From Brevundimonas subvibrioides (lineage in GTDB: Bacteria; Pseudomonadota; Alphaproteobacteria; Caulobacterales; Caulobacteraceae), in contig NZ_CP114542.1 of assembly GCF_027271155.1 (NCBI RefSeq), positions 124,001-188,000 of the forward strand: a stretch of 64,000 bases of DNA, in the 5' to 3' direction. The translations under genes and the position numbers were made by a program. Positions 1-9,991 of this stretch are shown here, in pieces. Under the pieces are notes generated by a model. It saw only the letters and a program-made list of their open reading frames with translations, ran no database searches and had not been told where the DNA came from. The stretch's first letter is position 1, and each line of letters begins with the position of its first letter.

Positions 1-1294
<1,294 letters not shown>

Positions 1295-1849
1295 TTATGC
1301 CCGCTTCAGGGCGAACTTCATCTGGTCGAGCTTGGTCTTCAGCGAGGCGTCGAACAGTTTCGAGCCGACCTTGACCTTCAGTCCGCCGAGGATCGAGGGA
1401 TCGACGCGGGCGGTCATCTCCGGATCCTTGCCGAGCGCGGTCGTCAGGGCGGTCTTGATGGTCTTCAGCTGGGCGGGCGTCAGGGCCTGGGCCGAGACGA
1501 CCTCGGCCGCCACGACGCCGGTGTGGCGCGCATACAGGGCCTCGAAGCCGGTGATGACGCCGCCCAGGTCGCGGGCGCGGCCGTTCTGGGCCAGCAGACC
1601 CAGGAAATTCCTCGTGGTCGTCTCGAATTTCGCGGCTGTGGCGATGGCGGTCAGGCCCTTGCCCTGATCCTCGGCCGACAGGATCGGCGACGTGGCCATG
1701 CGACGCAGGTCGGCGCTCTCGATCCAGGCCGCCTTCAGCGACTTCAGATCGGCGCGGACGGCGTCCAGCCTGCCCGTTTCCAGGGCGAGATCGAACAGCG
1801 CCTGGGCATAGCGCGCGCCGACTTCCGTCGTTCTGAAATCGTCAGCCAA
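1295..1849 (-). CDS. atpH: F1F0 ATP synthase subunit delta
   Basis: Delta subunit (OSCP homologue) of ATP synthase, part of the peripheral stalk that joins the F1 head to the membrane b subunits. The 184-residue product has the family length, an N-terminal helical region with [11 protein letters not shown] and a C-terminal region with the conserved [13 protein letters not shown] signature. Translation begins at a TTG codon (1849-1847) preceded by ACAGG; no ATG lies nearby in frame. It is the first gene of the atp group, with a candidate promoter about 130 bases upstream. Identification is by motif and by its position directly before atpA. Confidence 0.96.
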   Translation of the reverse strand: MADDFRTTEVGARYAQALFDLALETGRLDAVRADLKSLKAAWIESADLRRMATSPILSAEDQGKGLTAIATAAKFETTTRNFLGLLAQNGRARDLGGVITGFEALYARHTGVVAAEVVSAQALTPAQLKTIKTALTTALGKDPEMTARVDPSILGGLKVKVGSKLFDASLKTKLDQMKFALKRA

Positions 1850-1980
1850 GACCTGTCCGTCCGAATACGTATCTGTTCAAACGACCGGCCGCGAGCCTCG
1901 CGCCGGTCAAAGGCTTGAAATGCTTAAGGAAAGCACGCCAATGGCTGTTTCATCCGAAACACCCTCTGGAAGCCGGGCGC

Positions 1981-2009
1981 CTGATAGCATGGGCTTTTGC
2001 CGGTCGCAA
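1981..2009 (-). promoter_or_regulatory. candidate sigma-70/sigma-73 type promoter of atpH-atpA
   Basis: Read on the minus strand, TTGCGAC (2009-2003), 14 bases, then GCTATCAG (1988-1981). This resembles the Caulobacter housekeeping consensus TTGACGS-N10-14-GCTANAWC. It lies in the 252-base gap ahead of atpH and would give a leader of about 125-130 bases. The rest of the gap shows no gene. Confidence 0.4.
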
Positions 2010-2064
2010 CCGACGGGGCGCGGGTCGGGGACCTGCTCGAAAGCCTCATTCACGCTTTAGCGTC

Positions 2065-2083
2065 GGACCCAGGCCGGGGGTCC
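2065..2083 (-). terminator. weak hairpin after the phosphotransferase gene
   Basis: Six-base stem GGACCC/GGGTCC with a seven-base loop, just past the TAA stop of the phosphotransferase gene. No T-run follows, so it is at best a weak intrinsic terminator. Confidence 0.25.
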
Positions 2084-2101
2084 AGCCCAAACGATCAGGC
2101 T

Positions 2102-3193
2102 TTATGCCCCCGCCTTCTTCGCAAAGCTCCAGGCCGCGGCGGCCAGGGGTTCGACCTGTGCGGCCATGGAGCGCGCCTGGGGAGAGGCGGCGGTGCCATC
2201 GCGCACCCGACCGGCGATGCCCTGGCAGATGGCGGCGAGGCGGAACAGGTTGTAGGCGAACAGCCAGTCCAGATGCGCGGGGGCTGCCGTCCCCGCCTGC
2301 TCGCAGTAGCGGGCGACCGTCTCCTCGACCGAGGGAATGCCCAGCGCCTCCAGATCGGCACCCCCCAGACCGTTTCGAAGTGTCGCAGGAATGGCCCAGC
2401 CGATCAGCAGATAGGACAGGTCCGCCAGCGGATCGCCCAGGGTCGACAGCTCCCAGTCCAGAACGGCCCGAACCTGCGCCGTGTCGGGAGCCATGATCAG
2501 ATTGTCCAGCCGGAAGTCGCCGTGCACGATCCGCGTCGGCCCCTGTGGCGGCAGGTCCTGGGGCAGAAAGGCGATCAGCCGATCCATGTCGGCGATGGGG
2601 CCCGTTTCCGACGCCCGGTACTGTTTGGTCCAGCGCGCGGTCTGGCGCTCGAAATAGTTGCCGGGGCGGCCGTAGTCGCCCAGGCCGATGGCGTCCGGAT
2701 CGAACCGGTGCAGCGCGGCCAGGGCATCGACCTGGGCTTGGTAGATCGCGCGTCGCTCCCCGGGCTCCATGCCGGGCAGCTTCAGATCCCACAGCACCCG
2801 GCCCTCGACTTTGGCCATGACATAGAACATCGAGCCGATCACGGTCTCGTCGACGCACAGCGCATGGGGCCGGGCCACCGGGTAACCCTGGGCATACAGG
2901 GCCGAGATGACGGTGAATTCGCGGTCGACGGCGTGGGCGCTGGGCAGCAGGGTGCCGGGCGGCTTGCGCCGCAGCACATAGGCGGCCCCGGGCGTGACCA
3001 GCTCATAGGTCGGATTGGACTGTCCGCCCTTGAACTGACGGATCGTCAGAGGCCCGGCATAGCCATCGACGTGGTCACCCATCCAGCGGTCCAGGGCCAC
3101 CTCGTCCAGCCGGTATCGGGCATCGACCTCGCGGGTGCCGGAGAAGGTGGACTGGGCGTCTTCGATGGCGGCGGCGGTGTCGGTCTGGGTCAT
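2102..3193 (-). CDS. APH-family phosphotransferase (ACAD10-like)
   Basis: Soluble 363-residue protein of the aminoglycoside phosphotransferase/choline kinase fold, in the subgroup related to the N-terminal kinase domain of ACAD10. Visible motifs are the catalytic loop HGDFRLDN and the metal-binding segment LDWELSTLGDPLADLSYL, both intact, so an active small-molecule kinase is likely. In other bacteria such proteins often sit beside acyl-CoA dehydrogenases; here the partner is glycerol kinase. Its ATG overlaps the glpK stop as ATGA (3190-3193), so it is translationally coupled downstream of glpK. The substrate is unknown; resistance activity should not be assumed. Confidence 0.85.
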   Translation of the reverse strand: MTQTDTAAAIEDAQSTFSGTREVDARYRLDEVALDRWMGDHVDGYAGPLTIRQFKGGQSNPTYELVTPGAAYVLRRKPPGTLLPSAHAVDREFTVISALYAQGYPVARPHALCVDETVIGSMFYVMAKVEGRVLWDLKLPGMEPGERRAIYQAQVDALAALHRFDPDAIGLGDYGRPGNYFERQTARWTKQYRASETGPIADMDRLIAFLPQDLPPQGPTRIVHGDFRLDNLIMAPDTAQVRAVLDWELSTLGDPLADLSYLLIGWAIPATLRNGLGGADLEALGIPSVEETVARYCEQAGTAAPAHLDWLFAYNLFRLAAICQGIAGRVRDGTAASPQARSMAAQVEPLAAAAWSFAKKAGA

Positions 3194-4683
3194 GCGGCGG
3201 CGATGATGGCGGCCTTCACCGCGCGACGCCAGCCCTCGAGCAGCCGGATGCGTTCGACCTCGTCCATGCGCGGTGTCCAGACGGCGGGAGCCTCGTCGTT
3301 GTGCGGGTCCAGACTGTCGATCAGCCCGGCGCCCCGCGCCGCCAGACGGGCCGCGCCCAGGGCCGTCATCTCCTGAAACGCCGGACGTTCGACCGGCACG
3401 CCGCAGATGTCGGCCACGAACTGCATGGCGAAGGCGTTGGCGGTGACGCCGCCGTCGACCTTCAGGACCTTCAACGGCGGGGCCCCGTCCTTTTCGAGCG
3501 CGTCCAGGAGGTCGCGCGTCTGATAGGCCAGGGCCTCCAGGGCCGCGCGGACGAAATGAGCCGGCCTAGCATCCCGCGTCAGGCCGATGATCGTCCCGCG
3601 CGCGTCCGGCTCCCACCAGGGCGCGCCCAGGCCCGTGAAGCCGGGCACCAGATAGACGCCGCCGTTGTCGGCCAGGGTCTGGGCCATGGCCTCCGACTGG
3701 CGACTGTCGGTGATCATACCGACCCCGTCCCGCAGCCACTGGATCGCCGACCCCGCCGAGAAGATCGATCCCTCCAGCGCATAGGCGACGGCCCCGCCGA
3801 CCGAATAGCCCGGCGTACCCAGAAGGCGGCTGGACGAGGACACCGGTGCATCGCCGACATTGGCGACCAGGAAGGCCCCGGTGCCGTAGGTGATCTTGGC
3901 GTCGCCGGGCTTCAGCGCGCCGTGCCCGACCAGCGCCGCCTGCTGGTCACCCGCCGAGCCCGTGATCGGCAGGGCGCGGCCGAACAGGGCGGGGTCGCAC
4001 GCGCCCATCGGCACGGCACAGCCGACGATGGGCGGCAGGGCGGCCTTCGGAACGTCGAACAGGTCGCACAGGTCGTCGCGCCACTGGAGGGTATGGAGGT
4101 CCATCAGCGAGGTGCGCGATGCATTTGTCGCGTCCGTGACGTGGCTGGCCCCGCCGGTCAGCTTCCAGATCAGCCACGATTCGATCGTGCCCAGCAGGAC
4201 CTCGCCGCCGGCCGCCCGCCCGCGCGCGCCGGGCACGGCATCCAGCAGCCAGGCGAATTTGGTCGCGGAAAAATAGGGGTCGAGGATCAGGCCGGTCGCG
4301 GCCTGCACCCTCGCCTCATGGCCCTCGGCCGCCAGCAGGGTCGTGACCGCGGCCGTGCGGCGGTCCTGCCAGACGATGGCCCGGTGCAGGGGCTCGCCGG
4401 TCGTGGCGTCCCACAGGACAGAGGTCTCCCGCTGGTTGGTGATGCCGATGGCGGAGAAGCGCCCGACGCCCCCGGCCTTCCCGATCACCTCGCGACAGGT
4501 CTGGACCGTCGCGGTCCATATCTCGGCGGCGTCATGCTCGACCCAGCCGGACTTCGGGAAATGCTGGGCCAGTTCGATCTGGCTGACCGCGACCGGATGC
4601 AGGCCGTGATCGTCCCGGAGCTCGAAAGCGATGGCGCGGGTGGAGGTGGTGCCCTGGTCGATGGCGAGGATGCAGGTCGTCAT
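3190..4683 (-). CDS. glpK: glycerol kinase
   Basis: Phosphorylates glycerol to sn-glycerol 3-phosphate, the entry step of glycerol catabolism. The 497-residue length matches the FGGY family. Visible features are the N-terminal phosphate loop DQGTTSTRA (residues about 9-17), the NQRETSVLWD segment, WLLDAVPG, and the C-terminal VDGGVTANAFAMQF ADP-binding region. No glpF or glpD is adjacent; the only partner is the APH-like phosphotransferase that overlaps its stop. It is divergent from the threonine dehydratase gene with 44 bases between starts, so both promoters must be compact or overlap the genes. Confidence 0.95.
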   Translation of the reverse strand: MTTCILAIDQGTTSTRAIAFELRDDHGLHPVAVSQIELAQHFPKSGWVEHDAAEIWTATVQTCREVIGKAGGVGRFSAIGITNQRETSVLWDATTGEPLHRAIVWQDRRTAAVTTLLAAEGHEARVQAATGLILDPYFSATKFAWLLDAVPGARGRAAGGEVLLGTIESWLIWKLTGGASHVTDATNASRTSLMDLHTLQWRDDLCDLFDVPKAALPPIVGCAVPMGACDPALFGRALPITGSAGDQQAALVGHGALKPGDAKITYGTGAFLVANVGDAPVSSSSRLLGTPGYSVGGAVAYALEGSIFSAGSAIQWLRDGVGMITDSRQSEAMAQTLADNGGVYLVPGFTGLGAPWWEPDARGTIIGLTRDARPAHFVRAALEALAYQTRDLLDALEKDGAPPLKVLKVDGGVTANAFAMQFVADICGVPVERPAFQEMTALGAARLAARGAGLIDSLDPHNDEAPAVWTPRMDEVERIRLLEGWRRAVKAAIIAAA

Positions 4684-4727
4684 GCCGCCACCTTACGCGC
4701 AGCACCGTCATCGGGTTAAGTGGGGCC

Positions 4728-5732
4728 ATGACCGATCGCATCGCTTCGTATGAAGGCGTCCTGGACGCCGCCCGCCAGATCGCCCCGGCGGCCGTCCGCA
4801 CGCCTCTGATCGAGAGCCCGGCGCTGAACGCACGGACGGGCGGGCGCATCCTGCTGAAGGCCGAGACGCTGCAGGTCGCCGGTGCGTTCAAGTTTCGTGG
4901 GGCCTACAACCGCATCAGCCGCCTGACAGCGACCGAGCTGGCCAGCGGCGTCGTCGCCTTCTCGTCCGGCAACCATGCCCAGGGGGTGGCGGCGGCGGCG
5001 AGGCTGATGGGCACGCGGGCGGTGATCGTGATGCCGGCCGACAGCCCCGCGATCAAGATCGAGGGCGTGAAGGCCTTCGGCGGCGAGGTCCGCCTCTATG
5101 ACCGCTGGGCCGAAAGCCGGGAGGAGATCGGGGCGCAGGTGGCCCGGGAGCGAGGCTCCGTGCTCGTCCCCCCTTTCGACGACCCCTACGTCATCGAGGG
5201 TCAGGGCACGACGGCACTGGAACTGCTGGACCAGGCCGATGGCCCGATCGATCAGCTGATCTGCTGCTGTTCCGGCGGCGGGCTGATGGCGGGGATCAAT
5301 CTGGTGCTGGAGGCACGGAGCCCCCGGACCCGCAGCTGGGCGGTGGAGCCCGAAGCCTTCGACGACACGGCCCGGTCGCTGGCGGCCGACGAGCGTGTCG
5401 GACATCCGAAGGGGCCGCCATCGATCTGCGACGCGCTGCAGACGCCGGTCCCCGGCGTCCTGACCTTTCCGATCAACCGGCGCGTCCTGACCGGGGCCGT
5501 CACCATCTCCGACCAGGACGCGGCCGACGCCGTGGCCTATGCCTTTCGCACCCTGAAGCTGGTGGTCGAGCCGGGGGGCGCGGCAGCGCTCGCCGCCGTA
5601 CTGGCGGGCAAGGTCGAAACGACCGGTCTGACGACGGCGGTGATCCTTTCGGGCGGCAACATCGACCCCGGACTGTTCGCGCAAATTATAGAGGGTCGAT
5701 TCCGGCCCGGGCCCCACGGAGACGCTTCATGA
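4728..5732 (+). CDS. threonine/serine dehydratase, PLP-dependent, no ACT domain
   Basis: Fold-type II PLP enzyme of 334 residues that would deaminate L-threonine or L-serine to 2-oxo acids, or possibly racemise serine. The Schiff-base lysine lies in AFKFRGA (K55), and the glycine loop that holds the PLP phosphate is SGGGLMAG (residues 182-189). The C-terminal ACT-like regulatory region of biosynthetic IlvA is missing, so it is a catabolic, non-isoleucine-regulated type. Its stop overlaps the ATG of the MaoC gene (ATGA, 5729-5732). Substrate choice among threonine, serine and hydroxyaspartate cannot be read from sequence. Confidence 0.88.
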   Translation: MTDRIASYEGVLDAARQIAPAAVRTPLIESPALNARTGGRILLKAETLQVAGAFKFRGAYNRISRLTATELASGVVAFSSGNHAQGVAAAARLMGTRAVIVMPADSPAIKIEGVKAFGGEVRLYDRWAESREEIGAQVARERGSVLVPPFDDPYVIEGQGTTALELLDQADGPIDQLICCCSGGGLMAGINLVLEARSPRTRSWAVEPEAFDDTARSLAADERVGHPKGPPSICDALQTPVPGVLTFPINRRVLTGAVTISDQDAADAVAYAFRTLKLVVEPGGAAALAAVLAGKVETTGLTTAVILSGGNIDPGLFAQIIEGRFRPGPHGDAS

Positions 5733-6181
5733 CCAGAACATCCGACCTCCAATCCCTGATCGGCACCGAGATCGGCGTCTCGAAATGGATCCTGGTGGAC
5801 CAGGCGCGGATCGACGCCTTCGCCGAGATCACCGAGGACCGGCAGTTCATCCACATCGATCCGGAAGCCGCCCGGGCCACGCCCTTCGGCGGCACCATCG
5901 CCCATGGCTTCCTGACCCTCAGCCTCGCCTCGGCCATGTCCTATGACGCGGTCAAGCCGCTGGAGGGCGTCGTGATGGGCGTCAACTACGGCTTCGACAA
6001 GCTGCGATTCCTTGCCCCCGTCCCGGCCGGATCGAAGGTCCGGGGCCGGTTCAAACTGCTGGGGGCCGAGGACAAGGGTGGCGGGCGCTGGCTGCTCAAA
6101 CACGAACTGACCGTCGAGATCGAAGGGGCCGACAAGCCCGCGCTGATCGCCGAATGGCTGGGCATGCAGGTGGTGGGTTAG
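5729..6181 (+). CDS. MaoC family (R)-specific enoyl-CoA hydratase-like protein
   Basis: Hot-dog fold protein of 150 residues of the MaoC/NodN group, which hydrate enoyl-CoA thioesters. The hydratase-2 motif is visible as FIHIDPEAA followed by FGGTIAHGFLTLSL, supplying the catalytic aspartate and histidine. The start overlaps the stop of the dehydratase by ATGA, so the two genes are translationally coupled. The pairing is unusual in function: a dehydratase producing 2-oxobutyrate next to an acyl-CoA hydratase may point to short-chain acyl-CoA metabolism, but that is inference. Confidence 0.88.
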   Translation: MTRTSDLQSLIGTEIGVSKWILVDQARIDAFAEITEDRQFIHIDPEAARATPFGGTIAHGFLTLSLASAMSYDAVKPLEGVVMGVNYGFDKLRFLAPVPAGSKVRGRFKLLGAEDKGGGRWLLKHELTVEIEGADKPALIAEWLGMQVVG

Positions 6182-6239
6182 GCTTGAGCCCGCCAGTGAA
6201 GATTGCAAACCGAAGCTGAACGTTACCAAGGGGCTTCAA

Positions 6240-6995
6240 GTGTACCTGATGTACGTGGACGAGAGCGGTGACTCGGGGCTCCAGAATTCTCCGACTCGAT
6301 ACTTCGCGCTGTCGGGGCTTACCGTTCACGAAAGCAGATGGCGTGACCTGCTGGCTCATTTGGTAGCGTTCCGAAGGACAATGAAGGCCGTACATGGCCT
6401 ACCGGTTCGGACCGAAATTCATGCGTCGGACTACATCCGAAGCCCTCCCGTTCTGGGGATGCAGAAACACGTCCGGCTCGCGATCATGCGTCAGCTATTG
6501 GATGAGCTGGCGAAACTCAACTACATCAGCTTTACCCATGTGGTTGTCGACAAGCAGGGCAAACCAGCAGGCTATGACGTCTTTGAAACTGCGTGGCAGG
6601 CTCTGTTTCAACGGTTCGACAATACCATCGGCTACGGAAACTTCCCTGGCGGTCATAAGTCCGACAAGGGCATGATCATATCGGATAGTACGGATGGTCG
6701 GCGTCTCACCCGATTGGTGCGGAGGATGGCTGTTCACAATCCCATCCCGAGCATGCAGGGTGGGCCAGCTAGAAATATCCCCATGCTACGAGTGATCGAA
6801 GACCCCCATAGCAAAGACTCGGTTGAGAGCTATTTCATACAAGCATGCGATGTAGTCGCTTACTTCCTTCAGCAGAAGTATGCTCCATGCAGCTACGTTC
6901 GCCGCAAAGGCGCGCAAACCTATTTCAACAGACTGCAACCGGTTCTCAACCGCCGAGCGAGCTACGCCAACGGGTTCGGTATTGTGATGCTGTAA
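6240..6995 (+). CDS. DUF3800 domain protein
   Basis: A 251-residue protein starting at GTG 6240, with AAGGGG about 7 bases upstream; an ATG at 6249 is a possible alternative. The N-terminus YVDESGD is the hallmark of DUF3800, whose acidic residues are thought to form an RNase H-like active centre; further acidic positions appear in IISDSTDG and near DVVAYFLQQKY. Family members are scattered and often found in mobile or defence-associated regions; no function is established. The gene is visibly more AT-rich than its neighbours and stands alone between housekeeping genes, consistent with horizontal gain. Confidence 0.85.
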   Translation: MYLMYVDESGDSGLQNSPTRYFALSGLTVHESRWRDLLAHLVAFRRTMKAVHGLPVRTEIHASDYIRSPPVLGMQKHVRLAIMRQLLDELAKLNYISFTHVVVDKQGKPAGYDVFETAWQALFQRFDNTIGYGNFPGGHKSDKGMIISDSTDGRRLTRLVRRMAVHNPIPSMQGGPARNIPMLRVIEDPHSKDSVESYFIQACDVVAYFLQQKYAPCSYVRRKGAQTYFNRLQPVLNRRASYANGFGIVML

Positions 6996-7002
6996 TTGGA
7001 AG

Positions 7003-7028
7003 GGGGAGGCAGCGCAAACTACCTCCCC
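7003..7028 (+). terminator. hairpin after the DUF3800 gene
   Basis: Stem GGGGAGG/CCTCCCC with a 12-base loop starts 8 bases after the DUF3800 stop. No T-run follows. The remaining gap to 7142 shows no gene. Confidence 0.35.
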
Positions 7029-7142
7029 GGTGCGGTCCTACTTCTAGGTTGTGCCCAGTTTCAGACTACGGAAAATCCTACCCCCAACTTGGCGAAAAGT
7101 CAAGAATCGCGGTTGACTCTTTAGCGGAATCGGCACGCCCGC

Positions 7143-8078
7143 CTACCCCTCCCCCAGGCACCTCAGCGCCACTTCGAGGTTGCGCAGCCCGTCCTCCCCC
7201 GTCACCGCAGGCGGCTCACCGGTGCGGATGGCGTGGGCGAAGCTTTCCAGCTCCTTCTTCAGCGGCTCGTTCGGCCAGCTGTTCACCGCGCGGGTCTGAT
7301 AGCTGCCGTCCGGCTGCTGGCCGAAATACTCGGTCACCTGGCGGGTCATCAGGTCGGCGACGACAAACTTGCCCTGGGTCGCGACCTGCAGCGTGCGGAC
7401 CTTGTAGGGCGTGACCCAGTTGGTGGTGATGTGGGCGATCACCCCATTGTCCATGCGGAACTGGAGCAGGGCCGTGTCCTCGCGCTCGGCGCGGGTGCGG
7501 GCCAGCTGCGGCTGGACCTCGGCGACCTCGGAGCCCGTCAGGTGGCGGATGATGTCGATGTCGTGCACCGCCAGGTCGATGACCACGCCGACCTCGCCCA
7601 TGCGCGGCGGGAAGGGGCCGACGCGCGTGATCTGGATGGAGATCACCTTCTCGTCGGCGATGGCGCGCTTGACCGCCTCGACCGCCGGATTGAACCGCTC
7701 CACCTGACCGACCATCAGCACGCGGTCGTTCGCCCGGGCCGCGTCGATCATGCGCCGGGCATCGGCCACGGACGCTGCGATCGGCTTCTCCACAAGGACG
7801 TGGACGCCCTTTTCCAGCAGGGCGACCGACAGGTCGGCATGGGTGCGGTTGGGGGTGGAGACCACGGCCGCGTCCAGCCCGGCGTCAACGAAGGCCTGGG
7901 CCGTCGTGACGGGGGTCGCGCCATACAGGCCGGCGACGCCCTCCGCCGTCAGCGCGTCCATATCGAAGATGGTGGTCACATCGAAGTCGCGGATATCGGA
8001 CAGGACCCGCGCATGGTTGCGGCCCATGACGCCGACGCCGGCGACGCCGACCTTCAGGGGGACGGGATGGTTCGGCAT
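7143..8078 (-). CDS. Gfo/Idh/MocA family NAD(P)-dependent sugar dehydrogenase
   Basis: About 311 residues with an N-terminal Rossmann fold (GVAGVGVMG) and the family's EKPIA motif that places a catalytic lysine, followed by QVERFNPA and the HDIDII segment. These details fit the WlbA-like group that oxidises UDP-activated N-acetyl sugars at C3. The ATG at 8078 is preferred over a TTG at 8087 that lies inside the stop region of the upstream gene. It follows a DegT-type aminotransferase; together they could do the oxidation and transamination that make a 3-amino sugar for surface polysaccharide. Exact substrate is inference. Confidence 0.88.
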   Translation of the reverse strand: MPNHPVPLKVGVAGVGVMGRNHARVLSDIRDFDVTTIFDMDALTAEGVAGLYGATPVTTAQAFVDAGLDAAVVSTPNRTHADLSVALLEKGVHVLVEKPIAASVADARRMIDAARANDRVLMVGQVERFNPAVEAVKRAIADEKVISIQITRVGPFPPRMGEVGVVIDLAVHDIDIIRHLTGSEVAEVQPQLARTRAEREDTALLQFRMDNGVIAHITTNWVTPYKVRTLQVATQGKFVVADLMTRQVTEYFGQQPDGSYQTRAVNSWPNEPLKKELESFAHAIRTGEPPAVTGEDGLRNLEVALRCLGEG

Positions 8079-8083
8079 GAGGC

Positions 8084-9244
8084 TCAACCCTTGTAGCTGG
8101 CGACGGCGGCGACGATCCGGTCCTGGGTCGCCTCGTCGAGGTCGGAGTGCATCGGCAGGCTGATGACCGTTTCCTTTTTGGCCTCGGTCACGGGCAGACC
8201 CTGCGGGCCGCGCGGGTGATGCTCATAGGCCGGCTGCAGATGGCACGGGATGGGATAGTAGACCGCCGAGGGCACGCCCTGGTCCTTCAGATGGGCGGCC
8301 AGGCCGTCCCGGTCCGGATGCTCGATCGTGTACTGGGCCCAGTTGGAGACGTTGCCGGCCGGCACGAAGGGCACGGCGGTGACATGGGGGGCCAGCAGCT
8401 CATTGTAGCGGGCCGCAATGCGGTTCCGCCATTCGATCTCCTCGGGGAAGACCTTCAGCTTCTCGATCAGGACGGCGGCCTGGACCGTGTCCAGCCGCGA
8501 ATTCATGCCGACCCGCATGTTCAGATATTTGGTGTCGTGCTCGAAGGTCCGGCCCACCAGGTCCTTGGCCACCGCCTTGCCGTGCACGCGGTAGGAATCC
8601 ATCTCCTGGGCCAGGTCGTCGTCATGGGTCAGTACCGCCCCGCCATCGCCGTAGCAGCCCAGCGGCTTGGCCGGGAAGAAGCTGGCCGTGGTCACATCAG
8701 CCCACTTCAGCGGATGGTCGCCGTTGATCGTGCAGCCGAAACCCTGGGCCGAATCCGAGATCAGCTTCAGACCGTGTTTGTCGCAGATCGCCCGGATCGC
8801 CGGATAGTCGGCCGGCTGGCCGAACAGGTCGACGGCGATGACGACCTTTGGCCGCAGCTTCCCTTCGGCGATCGTCGCCTCGATCGCGGCCTCCAGATGG
8901 CCGGGATCCATGTTGTAGGTCCTGGCGTCGATGTCGATGAAGACCGGCGTCGCGCCCAGCCAGGGCACGACCTCGGCGGTGGCGCAGAAGGTGAAGCTGG
9001 GCACGAACACCGCGTCGCCCGGCCGGATGTTCCAGGCCATCAGCGGCAGGACCAGCGCCTCGGTCCCGTTGGCGCAGCCCAGGGCGTGTTTCGCCTGGCC
9101 GAAGGTCGCCAGCGCCGCTTCGAACTCGCGCACGGGTGGGCCCATGACATAGGCCCCGCTCTCGACGGCGGCCATCATGGCGGCCTCGATCCTGCCGCCC
9201 AGACGGCGGCGCTGGGCCTGAAGGTCGATGAAGGCGATGCTCAT
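8084..9244 (-). CDS. DegT/DnrJ/EryC1/StrS family sugar aminotransferase
   Basis: PLP-dependent fold-type I enzyme of 386 residues that transfers an amino group to a keto-sugar nucleotide. The Schiff-base lysine is K193 in FFPAKPLGCYGDGGA, and D164 in LISDSAQ contacts the PLP ring. The N-terminal FIDLQAQRR and GPPVREFEAALA resemble WbpE-type aminotransferases. It precedes the MocA-type dehydrogenase with a gap of 5 bases to that gene's ATG, so the two are one transcription unit. Likely role: amino-sugar synthesis for lipopolysaccharide or capsule; no glycosyltransferase lies in this window to narrow it. Confidence 0.9.
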   Translation of the reverse strand: MSIAFIDLQAQRRRLGGRIEAAMMAAVESGAYVMGPPVREFEAALATFGQAKHALGCANGTEALVLPLMAWNIRPGDAVFVPSFTFCATAEVVPWLGATPVFIDIDARTYNMDPGHLEAAIEATIAEGKLRPKVVIAVDLFGQPADYPAIRAICDKHGLKLISDSAQGFGCTINGDHPLKWADVTTASFFPAKPLGCYGDGGAVLTHDDDLAQEMDSYRVHGKAVAKDLVGRTFEHDTKYLNMRVGMNSRLDTVQAAVLIEKLKVFPEEIEWRNRIAARYNELLAPHVTAVPFVPAGNVSNWAQYTIEHPDRDGLAAHLKDQGVPSAVYYPIPCHLQPAYEHHPRGPQGLPVTEAKKETVISLPMHSDLDEATQDRIVAAVASYKG

Positions 9245-9400
9245 GGGGATTGCCTCTTTGCGGACGGCCCGGCCGTCGAAGGTGGGCGCGGTCTAGCCCG
9301 TGTCGGTCCCCAACGCCAAACACGCCCGGGTCACTTCACGTTGCGCCTTGCAACGGTCGCTCCTATCCAGAGACCCGTCAGCATCCGGAGCCGCCTCGCC

Positions 9401-9922
9401 TTGACCGAACCCCAGCCCGGCGCCCCCGCGGTCTTTCTGGACCGCGACGGCGTCCTGATCGAGGACAGTGGCTATCCGCATCTGGACGAGCATCTGGTCC
9501 TGATCCCCGGCGCCGCCGAGGCGGTGCGTCGGCTGAACGGCCTGGGCTATATGGCGGTGATCGTGACCAACCAGTCCGGCGTCGCGCGCGGCCTGTTCGA
9601 CGAGGCCCGGATGAACCGGTTCAACGACGGGCTCGTCCGGTCCCTGGCCGGCAAGGGGGCCCGGATCGGCGCCGTCTATGCCTGCCCGTTCCATGCCGAG
9701 GCGCAGGATCCCCGCTACCGGCACCCGGACCACCCGGACCGCAAGCCCAATCCCGGCATGATCCTGCGCGCGATCGCCGATCACCACATCGATCCGGCGC
9801 GGTCGTTCCTGATCGGCGACCGACAGAGCGACCTGGAGGCGGCCCGCCGGGCCGGTGTGCCGGGGTTCCTGTTCGAGGGCGGCAATCTGGATCAATTCGT
9901 CCGCGATCTGCTGGGCGGCTGA
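9401..9922 (+). CDS. gmhB: HAD-IIIA histidinol/heptose-bisphosphate phosphatase (GmhB-like)
   Basis: A 173-residue HAD phosphatase matching D-glycero-D-manno-heptose-1,7-bisphosphate 7-phosphatase, a step in LPS core heptose synthesis. The catalytic DRDG (D14, D16), motif II VTNQSG and motif IV GDRQSD are present. The zinc-loop CPFH half is kept, but the usual second cysteine pair is replaced by HPDHPDRKP, so metal binding may differ. Start is TTG 9401 with CCGGAG upstream; no ATG precedes the catalytic motif in frame. It diverges from the aminotransferase gene across 156 bases that must hold both promoters; I see no clear boxes there. Confidence 0.82.
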   Translation: MTEPQPGAPAVFLDRDGVLIEDSGYPHLDEHLVLIPGAAEAVRRLNGLGYMAVIVTNQSGVARGLFDEARMNRFNDGLVRSLAGKGARIGAVYACPFHAEAQDPRYRHPDHPDRKPNPGMILRAIADHHIDPARSFLIGDRQSDLEAARRAGVPGFLFEGGNLDQFVRDLLGG

Positions 9923-9991
9923 TCGCAATTCCACGTCCGATGAAATACTGTCGCCCCGACGCGGGGGCGTCGCTGCCAGGAAGACGAACCC

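Noticed and set aside
8147..9400. Long plus-strand frame extending gmhB upstream by about 418 codons
   Set aside because: The extension lies opposite the DegT aminotransferase and has shadow composition; the HAD domain begins just after TTG 9401.
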